DNA of 64,000 nucleotides. It comes from CALFMR01 sp035550595. Lineage in GTDB: Bacteria > Acidobacteriota > Vicinamibacteria > Vicinamibacterales > SCN-69-37. Below the pieces are notes generated by a model. It was not told the DNA's origin, searched no databases, and saw nothing but the letters and a program-made list of their open reading frames with translations. Location of the stretch: NCBI GenBank assembly GCA_035550595.1, contig DASZOV010000004.1, positions 1 through 64,000 on the forward strand, read 5' to 3'. Each line of letters starts with the position of its first letter. The stretch's first letter is position 1. Position numbers and translations under genes: made by a program. Of this stretch, positions 23,192-31,696 are shown one piece after another.

Positions 23192-25930
23192 TCACTCCGC
23201 CCGCAGCGCCGTGACTGGATCGACGCGGAGCGCGCGCGTGGCCGGGATGAGGCTCGTGGCCACGGCGACGATCGCGAGTCCCACTGCGGCCGCCGCGTAC
23301 GAGAGTGGATCGATCGTCGTCACGCCGAAGAGCTGACTCGCCAGAAGTTGTGACGCCGCCAACGCGCCTACGACGCCGATGATGATGCCGACGCACAGTC
23401 GCGTGATCGTCTCGCGGACGATGAGCCACAGCACCTCGGTGCACGACGCGCCGAGGGCGACTCGGATGCCGATCTCGTTCGTCCGCCGCGCCACGCCGTG
23501 CGCGACGACGCCGTAGAGGCCGACGGCAGCGAGGAGCAACGCGAGCAGGGCGAAGGCGCCGACGAATCCGGCCGCGAGACGCTCCGGGCCGAACGAGGCG
23601 AGCACTTGCGCGCGCAGCGTACGCGTTCGCCCCACGACGACGCGGCTGTCAACGCCTTCGATCGCCTGCCGCACGGTTCGCGTGAACGTCGCGGCGTCGC
23701 CCCGCGTGCGCACTTCGAACTCGCAGTCGAACGCGAACTGGCCCGTCTCCTGCAGGATCGGCACGAAGACGAACGGGATCATCGCGTCGCGCGCGCCGTG
23801 GAACTGCGCGTCGCTCACGACGCCGACAATCTGACGAGGGTCTCCGCCGCCGAGCCGGAGTTCGTGTCCGAGCGGGCTCGAGGTGGGGAAGAATCGTTGG
23901 GCGAACGCCTCGTTGACCATCGCGACGGGCGCGGCGCCCATCGTGTCAGTGAAGTCGAACGCGCGGCCGGACACGAGCGGCATGCCGAGCGTCTGTGGAT
24001 AGTTCGGGCCCACTTCGACGGCTTCGAGCCGCAGGTTCTCGTCGGGTGCCGGTGTGTAGCCTTCGACCGTCGAGGACCCGAACGAGCTGCGGTTGCCGGC
24101 GAATGGACTGTAACGCGCGAACGTCACGCCCTCGACGCCAGGCAGCGCCGCGACGGTGTCGTATATCCGCCGATACAACGCGCCGACGCTCTTCACCGTG
24201 TATCCGCCCGGCTTCGGATTGATCCCCGTTAGCAGAATGTCCTGATCGAAGCCGTACGGCGTGCGTTCCAAGTTGAACAGGCTGCGTGCGCACAGCGTGG
24301 CAGCGATCGCGAGCACGAGGGACAGTGCGAGTTGCACGACGACGAAAGGCTCGGTCACGCCGAGGACGCGACGCCGCTGTCGTGGACCGCGTCCGCTCGA
24401 GCGAAGCACCGCCAGCGCGTCGGTGCGACCGGCCTGCAGCGCCGGCGCCAGTCCGAACACCAGCGTCGCCACGAGCGCCGTCGTCGTCGAGAACAGCAGA
24501 ACCGCGCCGTTGAGGGCGGTGTGTACCGGGCCGCCCGAGAAGAAGGACAGGAGGAACGGCGCGGTCCAGTTCGCGACGAGCACGCCGAGCGTCGCGCCGA
24601 AGAACGCCAGGATGGCACTCTCCGTCAGCCACTGGCGTACGAGCCGCCCGCGGCCGGCGCCGAGGGCCCGCCGCACGGCGACCTCCGTTCCGCGCGTCGT
24701 CGCGCGGCAGAGCAGCAGCGTCGCGACGTTGGCGCAGGCGATGAGCAGCACGAGGCCCGCCGCGGCCAGAAGCAGCGCCAGGGGTTTCGTGTCCTGCTCG
24801 CGGATGACGGAGATCCCACGCGCGCCACTGACCATGTCGATTCGGACGCCCGCGATTCGATCGCGCGTCGACGCGTCGATCGCCGTCCCGGCCTTCGCGG
24901 TCAGGAACTGGCGCAGCGCGACGTTGGCCGCTGCCTCGGCTGCGCGCTCGGTCTGGCCCGGTCCAAGTCGTCCGATGAGACTCAGCCAGTAGTAATCCGG
25001 ACGCGTCAGCACCGACTCGCGTTCCTGGATGTCCGGTTGCCAGACGAGCGGTACCCAGAAGGCCGGCGCACCGGCGACGCGTTCTCCGAAGAACGGGGCC
25101 GGTGTGACACCGACGATGGTGAATGCGACCTGGTTGAGGCGAACGACGCGGCCGACGACGTCCGGATCCGCATGGAAGAGTTGGTGCCAGTAGCGATCGC
25201 TGATGACGGCCACGGCCGCGGCGCCTGGACGATCGTCGTCCGCCTTCAACGTGCGCCCAAGCGCGGCATGCACGCCCATGACGTCGAAGTAATTGCCGGA
25301 GACCAGATGGGTGTTGAGATTCGCGTCACCCGCGGCCTGGGTGCCATCTTGATCGAGCACATGTACCGTGACATCACCCGAGTTGCTCGAGAACGCCGCC
25401 ACGTCCTGAAACGGCAAGTTCGCGGCACGCAGTGCCTCGTAGGCCTCGCTCGAGAAGAGCGACCACGCTCCCTCGGGCAAGGTGCCGCTAATCGTGCCGG
25501 TGCTGGTATCGCCGCTGAACAGCACGAGCCGTTCCGGGTGATCGACAAGCAGCGGCCGCAGCATCACGGCGTCGAAGACGGAGAAGATCGCGGTGTTGGC
25601 GCCGATGCCGAGCGCGAGCGTCAGGATGGCAACGAGTGCAAATGCGGGTTCGCGTCGCAGGGCGCGAATGCCGTAACCGACGTCGCGTACGAGGTCGTCG
25701 AGAAGATGCACGCCGCGTGTGTCGCGGCAGGCGTCCTCGATGCCCGCGACGTTGCCGAACATCCGTAGTGCCGCTCGACGCGCGTCGTCTGGCGACATGC
25801 CGGCGGCGACCTGTTCGTCGATCGAGGCCTGGACGTGCGCGTCGAGCTCACGCCGCAGATCGCGGTCGACGGTGGATCGACGAAAGAGCGAGCGCAACCG
25901 AAGCCGTATCCGATCGAGCCATCGCTGCAT
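23192..25930 (-). CDS. ADOP-family permease (acidobacterial duplicated orphan permease, MacB/FtsX-like)
   Basis: This 912-residue protein has the typical ADOP layout. An N-terminal cytoplasmic prefix of ~80 residues (RRELDAHVQASIDEQVAAGM, then DDARRAALRMFGN) precedes the first membrane helix (about 95-120) with ALGIGANTAIFSVFDAVMLRPL. A MacB-like periplasmic domain (about 130-370), an FtsX triplet of helices, a second periplasmic domain and a second FtsX triplet ending DPVTALRAE follow. These proteins lack an adjacent ATPase gene. The role may be export of peptides or lipids, or envelope maintenance. It is paired with the upstream padR gene, 14 bases away. Confidence 0.94.
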   Translation of the reverse strand: MQRWLDRIRLRLRSLFRRSTVDRDLRRELDAHVQASIDEQVAAGMSPDDARRAALRMFGNVAGIEDACRDTRGVHLLDDLVRDVGYGIRALRREPAFALVAILTLALGIGANTAIFSVFDAVMLRPLLVDHPERLVLFSGDTSTGTISGTLPEGAWSLFSSEAYEALRAANLPFQDVAAFSSNSGDVTVHVLDQDGTQAAGDANLNTHLVSGNYFDVMGVHAALGRTLKADDDRPGAAAVAVISDRYWHQLFHADPDVVGRVVRLNQVAFTIVGVTPAPFFGERVAGAPAFWVPLVWQPDIQERESVLTRPDYYWLSLIGRLGPGQTERAAEAAANVALRQFLTAKAGTAIDASTRDRIAGVRIDMVSGARGISVIREQDTKPLALLLAAAGLVLLIACANVATLLLCRATTRGTEVAVRRALGAGRGRLVRQWLTESAILAFFGATLGVLVANWTAPFLLSFFSGGPVHTALNGAVLLFSTTTALVATLVFGLAPALQAGRTDALAVLRSSGRGPRQRRRVLGVTEPFVVVQLALSLVLAIAATLCARSLFNLERTPYGFDQDILLTGINPKPGGYTVKSVGALYRRIYDTVAALPGVEGVTFARYSPFAGNRSSFGSSTVEGYTPAPDENLRLEAVEVGPNYPQTLGMPLVSGRAFDFTDTMGAAPVAMVNEAFAQRFFPTSSPLGHELRLGGGDPRQIVGVVSDAQFHGARDAMIPFVFVPILQETGQFAFDCEFEVRTRGDAATFTRTVRQAIEGVDSRVVVGRTRTLRAQVLASFGPERLAAGFVGAFALLALLLAAVGLYGVVAHGVARRTNEIGIRVALGASCTEVLWLIVRETITRLCVGIIIGVVGALAASQLLASQLFGVTTIDPLSYAAAAVGLAIVAVATSLIPATRALRVDPVTALRAE

Positions 25931-25944
25931 GCGTCTCGCTCCTC

Positions 25945-26274
25945 TCAGGCTTCGCGGACGACGAGGCCGATGGCGGCCGACAGGCGTTCCCAGCTCTCGA
26001 GTTCGCGCGCCATCTGCTTCCGGCCGGCAGCGGTGAGCGCGTAGACCTTCTGATCACGGCCCTGCGCGCTCGTCTCCCACCGGGCCTTCAGCCAACCCTG
26101 CTGCTCGAGCCGGTGGAGGGCGGGGTAGAGCGACCCTTGCGTGACCTGCAGGACGTCGCCGCTGGTCTGCTGAATGCGCTTCGCAATGGCCCAGCCGTGC
26201 GCCGGCTCGATCGCGAGCGTGCGAAGGATCAGCAGATCGAGCGTGCCCTGGATGAGATCGGACGGCTTGCCCAT
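25945..26274 (-). CDS. PadR-family regulator of the ADOP permease
   Basis: This 109-residue winged-helix regulator opens with the subfamily signature KPSDLIQGTLDLLILRTLAIEP and GWAIAKRIQQTSGDVLQVTQGSLYPALHRLEQQGWL (split by a gap), then the wing DQKVYALTAAGRKQM and a C-terminal dimer helix. PadR genes directly upstream of ADOP permeases are characteristic of Acidobacteriota. The ATG at 26274 is preceded by AGGAG at a suitable distance, which decides against a longer upstream start. Confidence 0.93.
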   Translation of the reverse strand: MGKPSDLIQGTLDLLILRTLAIEPAHGWAIAKRIQQTSGDVLQVTQGSLYPALHRLEQQGWLKARWETSAQGRDQKVYALTAAGRKQMARELESWERLSAAIGLVVREA

Positions 26275-26323
26275 GACGAGGACTCCTGTCGGCGGCGCGC
26301 GCGAAGGGCGCCGCGACACGATA

Positions 26324-26363
26324 CCTAAATGGTCGACAACTTCATGCCTAGATTACCGACAAC
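26324..26363. promoter_or_regulatory. Direct repeat in the padR-ADOP promoter region
   Basis: CCTAAATGGTCGACAAC (26324-26340) and CCTAGATTACCGACAAC (26347-26363) match at 13 of 17 positions with a 23-base period, in the AT-richer stretch about 50-90 bases before the padR start. This is a candidate regulator-binding region. The regulator identity is inferred from position only. Confidence 0.5.
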
Positions 26364-26397
26364 CGCCAGTGTGTTGCAAGCTGCCGAGTCGGCAGCC

Positions 26398-26587
26398 CGT
26401 CTTTCCGCGCTTCGCGTCTTCGCGCGTCTTCGCGTGAGACAACCCGGGCGGGCACGGGGGCCCGCCCCTACGAACATGGGTGTCCTTTCGCGCTCTTCGC
26501 GCCTTCGCGTGAGACAACCCGGGCGGGCACGGAGGCCCGCCCCTACGAATATGGATGTCCCTTCGCGCTCTTCGCGTCTTCGCGCGA
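26398..26587. repeat. Tandem family A repeat, ~76-base period
   Basis: Two full units, each CGCGTGAGACAACCCGGGCG then a GGCACGGGGGCCCGCC hairpin core, CTACGAA and a CTTTCGCGCTCTTCGCG tail, start at about 26431 and 26507. Half units flank them. The block ends at the stop codon of the antiporter gene. Units differ at a few positions only. Confidence 0.8.
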
Positions 26588-27814
26588 CTACGCCGGCGGC
26601 GCGTCCCCGTAGTTGCGCGCGTCGGTGAACGGCGCCGCCGAGTCGCCGAGCAGCAGCTCGTCGTCGAACGACGGCGTCGTCTTCGGCATCGCGAAGCCGG
26701 GAATCATGGTGTTGACCAGCGTGTAGACCACCAGCCCACCGAAGATGTACGGCGGCGCGTGCAGGCTGTCGCGCAGGATCGTCGCCAGGACGAGCGTGAA
26801 GACCGTCGTCGGCATCAGCGGGATGGCGACACGCAGGCTCGCCGCGGCCGGCTCGCGATACCGGAGCGCGCCGTGCGCGATGACGATGCCGAGGCGCAGC
26901 GGGATGGCGCCGATGAGAAAGACCGCGCCTGTCGCGAGCGACGCGAGTTGGAAATGCTCGGGCGTCAGGCCGAGCCCGGCGTGGAAGAAGTAGAACGGGA
27001 CGAAGAGCGACGCGAACGACTCGACCGATCCCAGCAGCCGCTCCGACGTGAGCGCGGGGATCTGGTTGCGCAGTTGGCGCGCCGCCATGCCGACGACGAA
27101 CGCGCCGACGAGGTAGTAGACGCCGAGGCTTCGCGTGATGACCGCGCAGATGACCGCGACGAGCATGACGAAACCGAATTCCGACTTCGGTGCGTACGGA
27201 ATGATGGCCGACGCGAACCAGCGGAAGATGACCGGCAAGAGCACGACCATCGCGACGAGCGCGCCCATCGACAGCCCGAGCCGCACGACGCTCGTCGACT
27301 GGAGCGTGACGAGCAGCACCATGAGCGCGACGAGCTCGGTGGCGATCGCCTTGGACCGCACGCGGAAGCGCTCACGCTCGCTCAGTCCCCAACTGTTGAT
27401 CGAGTCGAGGATGAATCCCGTCGACGGCGTCAGGAGAGCGAGCGCGACGAGAACACTGATGCGCGGCGGCTGGTGCCACAGCCAGATGCTCGCGCACGAG
27501 ACGGCCGCGAGCGACACGCCACTGACCGCCACGTGTTCGACGAGCGGTCGCCGCTCGCGCCGCAGCTCCGCGAGGTCGACGTCGAGGCCCGCGAACACGA
27601 AGAGTGCGACGACGCCCAGCGTCGCGAGCAGGTCGACCGTGTTGTCACCGCGGAACCAGCCGAGGCCCATGCCCGCCGCGGCGCCGAAGGCGAGCGCCGT
27701 AATCGCCGTCGGCACGCGGAACCGTTGGAGCAGCCGCGGCACGATGAACAGCACGAACAGCAGGACGATGTAGGCGGGACGCGACGCGGCCCACGCATTG
27801 GCCAGCTCGAGCAT
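26588..27814 (-). CDS. CPA2-family cation:proton antiporter
   Basis: This 408-residue Na+/H+-exchanger-type membrane protein has about 12 helices. FAGLDVDLAELRRERRP, the conserved Asp-containing strand-helix, is near 75. SKAIATELVALMVLL lies mid-protein. GAFVVGMAARQ then LRNQIPALTSERL, and PFYFFHAGLGL, are typical of the KefB/NapA-like group. The family exchanges protons for Na+ or K+ at the inner membrane. No regulatory TrkA-N domain follows, so it is the short form. It is transcribed alone. Confidence 0.9.
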   Translation of the reverse strand: MLELANAWAASRPAYIVLLFVLFIVPRLLQRFRVPTAITALAFGAAAGMGLGWFRGDNTVDLLATLGVVALFVFAGLDVDLAELRRERRPLVEHVAVSGVSLAAVSCASIWLWHQPPRISVLVALALLTPSTGFILDSINSWGLSERERFRVRSKAIATELVALMVLLVTLQSTSVVRLGLSMGALVAMVVLLPVIFRWFASAIIPYAPKSEFGFVMLVAVICAVITRSLGVYYLVGAFVVGMAARQLRNQIPALTSERLLGSVESFASLFVPFYFFHAGLGLTPEHFQLASLATGAVFLIGAIPLRLGIVIAHGALRYREPAAASLRVAIPLMPTTVFTLVLATILRDSLHAPPYIFGGLVVYTLVNTMIPGFAMPKTTPSFDDELLLGDSAAPFTDARNYGDAPPA

Positions 27815-28118
27815 GCGTCATCTTGTGACACGTGCGCGGATCTGTCACCTGGAATTCGACACGTCACACATGCGTCGAAGCCGCGTGTTGATCCAGCGCG
27901 CGACGTCGTCGAAGGAGTTGCGCGTCGCTCGATCGTACTGGCTGGGCTGCGTCTCGCACTCGTGGCGCGGCTCGATGTTGTGCGTGCAGGGGAAAGTCTC
28001 CGGCGCAGGGGACGCGGCCTCCCGGGGCGAGCGCCGTCAGGTAAAATGCGCGTCACGCGAACAGGCGGACACCCGGCGTATGCGGCCGTGCGTCCGGCCG
28101 GCGGCGAAGGAGGCGGGC
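27815..28118. other. Intergenic region between antiporter and coiled-coil protein
   Basis: No protein-like frame was found in these ~300 bases. Near the right end a TAAAAT box (28042-28047) is a promoter candidate for the gene at 28119, with a ~65-base leader and an AAGGAGG ribosome site. Confidence 0.45.
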
Positions 28119-28613
28119 ATGAAGCGCGTCGTGGCGGTAGCAGTGATCGTGCTGGCAGGGCTGGCCTACATCGGGGGCTTCTGGCCGGAACATCGGCGTG
28201 CCGTCGAGGCCGAGGCTGCGCTCGACGCGCTGCGGCCGCAACTGGCCGACGCTCAGTCGCGCGTCCGTCTGGGCGAGCTGCTCGGCCAGCAACTCCGGCT
28301 CGGTGACGCGATTGCCGTCCGCAACTTCGGCGAAGCCTCGACGCTTTCGTCCGCGTTCTTCGATCGTGTGCAGCAGGAGATGGCGCAGGCGACCGCGCCT
28401 GACGTCCGCGACGCGCTCGCCGAGATTCAGCAGACGCGCGATCAGGTGACGACGGCCATCGCGCGGACGGATCCGACGGTCGCCGACGTGCTGCGGCAGC
28501 AACAGATCACGCTGCGTCGCGCGCTCGGCTATCCCGTGCCGCCTGCCGCACCGGCGCCATCGATCGCGGCGCCCGCGGATGCGCCGCCGGTGCCGCCCGC
28601 GCCGGCAGGATAG
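28119..28613 (+). CDS. Small membrane-anchored helical protein, unknown function
   Basis: I do not recognise this 164-residue protein. One N-terminal membrane helix (about 4-22, VVAVAVIVLAGLAYIGGFW) is followed by Ala/Gln/Leu-rich helices likely forming a coiled coil (about 28-140, with ALDALRPQLADAQSRVRLGE). A Pro/Ala-rich tail (PPAAPAPSIAAP then ADAPPVPPAPAG) closes it. It is probably anchored in the inner membrane with the rest in the periplasm. The AAGGAGG site decides the ATG at 28119. Confidence 0.72.
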   Translation: MKRVVAVAVIVLAGLAYIGGFWPEHRRAVEAEAALDALRPQLADAQSRVRLGELLGQQLRLGDAIAVRNFGEASTLSSAFFDRVQQEMAQATAPDVRDALAEIQQTRDQVTTAIARTDPTVADVLRQQQITLRRALGYPVPPAAPAPSIAAPADAPPVPPAPAG

Positions 28614-28640
28614 GACGCGACAGCAATTGTCGGTCGCGTG

Positions 28641-28820
28641 TCATCTTTTTTGCAGTGCGCTGGGGCCATCTTCTCTTCACTCGCTCGCGGGGCCCCCCGC
28701 TCGCCCGCTCAGCACCGCTCCTCCGTCGCGGGCTTCGCGGACTTCTTTTGATCGCTTCGCCGCCCTCGCTGCGCTTGGGGGCTCGCGGTGTCATCTTTTT
28801 CAGTTCTGTCCCCTGATCCC
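28641..28820 (-). repeat. Dispersed repeat, family C, copy 2 (inverted relative to copy 1)
   Basis: Read on the minus strand this stretch carries GACAGAACTGAAAAAGATGA, then CACCGCGAGCCCCC, GAAGTCCGCGAAGCCCGCGA and GGAGGAGCGG in the same order as copy 1 at 4185-4347. Its far end (CACTGCAAAAAAGATG) matches the end of copy 3 at 58285-58375. It lies right after the stop of the coiled-coil gene. Confidence 0.82.
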
Positions 28821-28890
28821 TGTCTTTTCCCCTCAGCCTGATAGCATGCGGAACGCGCGGATCTGCCGCGCGAGCAGTGTTCGGATCGAC

Positions 28891-29577
28891 ATGCGTGACG
28901 TCAATCTGGTGTTGATTGGGCCCCCGGGCTCGGGGAAGGGGACGCAGGCGGCGCGCATTTCGGCGCGTTATGGCGTGCCCGCCATTTCCACGGGCGACAT
29001 CCTGCGCGCGGCCGTCAAGGCGAAGTCGCCGCTCGGCCGGCAGGTCGAGGCCATCATGGCGGCCGGCGATCTCGTCGGCGACGACCTGATGATCGACCTC
29101 GTGCGCGAGCGCCTCTCGGCGCCCGACGTGACGTCGGGCTTCATCCTCGACGGCTTTCCCCGCACGGTCGTGCAGGCCAACGCGCTCGACGCGATGATCG
29201 ACGGCCGTCCGTTGATGGCGCTCGTGCTCGCCGTGCCGGAAGCGGAAGTCGCGCGCCGGCTGAGTTCGCGGCGGATCTGTGCCGGCTGCAAGACGCTCTA
29301 CACGGGGGGCACGACGTACGGGTCGGAGCTGGAACTGTGTTCGCGCTGCGGCGGCGTCCTCATCACGCGGCCCGACGACAACGACGTCACGATCGCGCGT
29401 CGCCTGCTGCAGTACCGGCAGGCGTCCGAACCGGTCATCGGCCATTACCAGACCCACGGCGTCGTCGTCACGGTCGACGGCAGCCGCGGCGTCGACGATG
29501 TCAGCGCCGATGTGTTCAGAGCGATCGACGGATTCCGTGACGGCGACGGCCCCGTGGGGCCCTCGGCGGCCGGCTGA
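28891..29577 (+). CDS. adk: Adenylate kinase with zinc-type LID
   Basis: This 228-residue enzyme interconverts ATP + AMP and 2 ADP. The P-loop GPPGSGKGT is at 10-18, the AMP site in STGDILRAAV near 33, and FILDGFPRT near 84. The LID carries four Cys (C130, C133, C150, C153), the structural zinc site, in CAGCKTLY and CSRCGGVL. The DDN-x-x-x-x-x-RR motif follows. The ATG at 28891 gives a standard N-terminus, though an in-frame ATG at 28846 is possible. It is not beside secY or ribosomal protein genes, so it may be an additional adk or a relocated one. Confidence 0.93.
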   Translation: MRDVNLVLIGPPGSGKGTQAARISARYGVPAISTGDILRAAVKAKSPLGRQVEAIMAAGDLVGDDLMIDLVRERLSAPDVTSGFILDGFPRTVVQANALDAMIDGRPLMALVLAVPEAEVARRLSSRRICAGCKTLYTGGTTYGSELELCSRCGGVLITRPDDNDVTIARRLLQYRQASEPVIGHYQTHGVVVTVDGSRGVDDVSADVFRAIDGFRDGDGPVGPSAAG

Positions 29578-29621
29578 TCGCGGCCATTCGGGCCGCGACC
29601 ACCGCGTCGGGGTTCGCGATT

Positions 29622-29660
29622 TTGACTTACCGGAGGCCTGCGACATACTCATCAGTATGT
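29622..29660 (+). promoter_or_regulatory. Promoter and operator overlapping the tetR start codon (leaderless)
   Basis: TTGACT (29622-29627) and CATACT (29644-29649) are spaced 16 bases apart. The palindrome ACATACT-CATC-AGTATGT (29643-29660, 7+4+7 perfect) covers the -10 box and the ATG at 29657. A start 7-8 bases after the -10 falls on the ATG itself, and no ribosome site is near, so the message is probably leaderless and repressed by its own product. Confidence 0.68.
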
Positions 29661-30331
29661 TCAGGCGACCGCCGGCCGCGCGGCCCCGGACGAGGGCCCC
29701 TCGCGATCCGTCGCGCACGCGCGGCGCGTTGCTCCAGGCCGCGGCTCGGCGCATCCACGAGGCGGGGTTCCAGGCGACCGACCTCGACGCCATCCTGGCC
29801 GAGGCCGGCGTCACCAAGGGCGCGCTCTACCACCACTTCGCCGGTAAAGACGCGCTCGGGTACGCCATCGTCGACGAGGTCCTCGCCGATTTCACGCGCG
29901 AGAAATGGCTTCGGCCGCTCGCCGAGGCCGATGACCCGATCCAGGCGCTCATCGCCATTGTTCAGAACAGCCCGCTCGATCCCGACGCCATCCGGTGCGG
30001 ATGTCCCCTCAACAACCTGGCGCAGGAGATGTCACCGGTGAACGGCGCGTTCCGCGAACGGATCGCACGACTGCTGGACGCCTGGATTCGCGGGATTGCC
30101 GACGCGCTCGCGCGCGGACGGCGTCGTGGCTTCGTGCGCACGGACGTGTCTCCCGACGACGCGGCGACGTACTTCGTCGCACTGTACGAAGGCTACGTGT
30201 CGCTCGCAAAAGGCGCGCAGGATGCACGCCTGCTCACGTCGGGGCAGGCGGAGATGGTGCGCTATCTCGAGTCGCTGCGTCCCACGGCGTCGCCTCGCGG
30301 GCACGGGCGCAGCGCGCGGCAAGCCGGATAG
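29657..30331 (+). CDS. TetR-family regulator
   Basis: This 224-residue TetR-type protein has an Arg/Pro-rich lead, a helix-turn-helix at about 25-70 (QATDLDAILAEAGVTKGALYHHFAGKDAL), and a C-terminal domain with IRCGCPLNNLAQEMSP. That last pattern is the TetR_C_6-like subgroup (NemR/YxaF/LmrA-type), whose Cys can sense electrophiles. The overlapping operator suggests autoregulation. Its stop codon TAG is part of the TAGAAT box ahead of the MFS gene. Confidence 0.92.
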   Translation: MFRRPPAARPRTRAPRDPSRTRGALLQAAARRIHEAGFQATDLDAILAEAGVTKGALYHHFAGKDALGYAIVDEVLADFTREKWLRPLAEADDPIQALIAIVQNSPLDPDAIRCGCPLNNLAQEMSPVNGAFRERIARLLDAWIRGIADALARGRRRGFVRTDVSPDDAATYFVALYEGYVSLAKGAQDARLLTSGQAEMVRYLESLRPTASPRGHGRSARQAG

Positions 30332-30343
30332 AATCGAGGCAAC

Positions 30344-31675
30344 GTGTCGTCGGATCGCGGCGGCGGCAGCCTCGCGTTCGTGCTGCGTGCGCTCGCCTAT
30401 CGCAACTATCGCCTCTTCTTCGGCGGACAAGTCATCTCGCTCCTGGGGACGTGGATCACGACCACGGCCACCAACTGGCTCGTCTACCGCCTCACCGGAT
30501 CGGCCCTGCTCCTCGGCGTCGTCGGCTTCGCCGGCCAGTTCCCGGCGTTCCTGCTCGGACCGGTGGCCGGCGTGTTCGTCGACCGGCACGACCGGCACCG
30601 GCTGCTCGTCGCCACGCAGACCGTGTCGATGCTGCAGTCGTTCGCGCTCGCGGCGCTCACGCTGAGCGGTCACGTCACCGTCGGCTGGATCATCGTGCTC
30701 AGCGTCGTGCAGGGGATGGTCAACGCATTCGACATGCCCACGCGCCAGGCGTTTCTCATCACGATGATCGAGCGGCGCGAGGATCTCGGCAACGCCATCG
30801 CGCTGAACTCATCGATGGTCAATGCCGCGCGGCTCATCGGGCCGACGATCGCCGGCTTCGTCATCGCGGCATCGAGCGAAGGCTGGTGTTTCCTGTTCGA
30901 CGGGATCAGCTACGTGGCCGTCATCATCGCGCTTCTTCGGATGCGCGACGTCCGGTCGACCGCGCCGGCCGTCGGCCACGGCAGCGCGCGGGCGCAGCTC
31001 GCCGAAGGCTTCCGCTACGCGTTCGGCTTCGGGCCGATCCGTTCCATCATCCTGCTGCTGGCGGTCGTGAGCCTGGTGGGCGTGCCGTACTCGGTGCTCA
31101 TGCCGGTGTTCGCGACCGACGTCTTCCACGGCGGACCGCACACGCTCGGGTTTCTGATGACGGCAGCCGGGTGTGGCGCGCTCGTCGGTGCGTTGTGGCT
31201 CGCTTCACGCCGCTCGGTGCGCGGGCTCAGCCGGATCATCCCGATTGCGACGAGCGTGTTCGGCGGCGGCCTCGTCCTATTCTCGTTCGCGTCCGTCTTC
31301 TGGCTGGCGCTGCCGTGCCTGGTCGTGACCGGCTTCGGCTTCATGGTGCAGATGGCGTCGAGCAACACCGTCATCCAGACGATCGTGGACGACGAGAAGC
31401 GCGGGCGGGTGATGAGCTTCTACATGATGGCGTTTCTCGGCACGGCGCCGTTCGGGAGCCTCATCGCCGGCTGGCTGTCGGAGAAGATCGGCGCGCAGCA
31501 CACGCTGCTCATCGGCGGCATCTGCTGTCTGATCGGCGCGGCCGTCTTCGCCCGCGCGTTGCCAGGCATCCGCCAGTCGATCCGTCCGATCTACGTGCGC
31601 CTCGGCATCCTGCCCGAGGTCACGGCCGGTGTTGCCGAAGCCGCGGCCTTGTCGGTCCCGCCCGAGCGGCGATAG
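30344..31675 (+). CDS. MFS transporter (DHA3/EntS-like efflux)
   Basis: This 443-residue, ~12-helix MFS protein has ALAYRNYRLFFGGQVISLLG at the first helix, then WLVYRLTGSALLLGVVGF, GPVAGVFVDRHDRHRLL and the central MPTRQAFL and GPTIAGFVI segments. These are typical of the enterobactin exporter EntS/MFS_3 family, which exports siderophores, macrolides or metabolites. It starts 12 bases after tetR. A TAGAAT box (30329-30334) ends 9 bases before the GTG, which may let it be transcribed alone with almost no leader. TetR probably controls it. Confidence 0.9.
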   Translation: MSSDRGGGSLAFVLRALAYRNYRLFFGGQVISLLGTWITTTATNWLVYRLTGSALLLGVVGFAGQFPAFLLGPVAGVFVDRHDRHRLLVATQTVSMLQSFALAALTLSGHVTVGWIIVLSVVQGMVNAFDMPTRQAFLITMIERREDLGNAIALNSSMVNAARLIGPTIAGFVIAASSEGWCFLFDGISYVAVIIALLRMRDVRSTAPAVGHGSARAQLAEGFRYAFGFGPIRSIILLLAVVSLVGVPYSVLMPVFATDVFHGGPHTLGFLMTAAGCGALVGALWLASRRSVRGLSRIIPIATSVFGGGLVLFSFASVFWLALPCLVVTGFGFMVQMASSNTVIQTIVDDEKRGRVMSFYMMAFLGTAPFGSLIAGWLSEKIGAQHTLLIGGICCLIGAAVFARALPGIRQSIRPIYVRLGILPEVTAGVAEAAALSVPPERR

Positions 31676-31696
31676 GCGGCGGCAGAGAACGACGGC

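Noticed and set aside
27815..27880. GTGACACGTG / CACGTCACAC as an inverted repeat operator
   Set aside because: The arms match over too few bases and with shifts; not better than chance in this GC-rich region.
26555..28306. Long plus-strand frame (583 codons) opposite the antiporter gene
   Set aside because: Composition is Arg/Asp/His/Glu-rich without membrane or domain pattern; it is the antisense shadow of the antiporter. The same applies to long frames opposite the M16 gene, cpaF, cpaE and the secretin.
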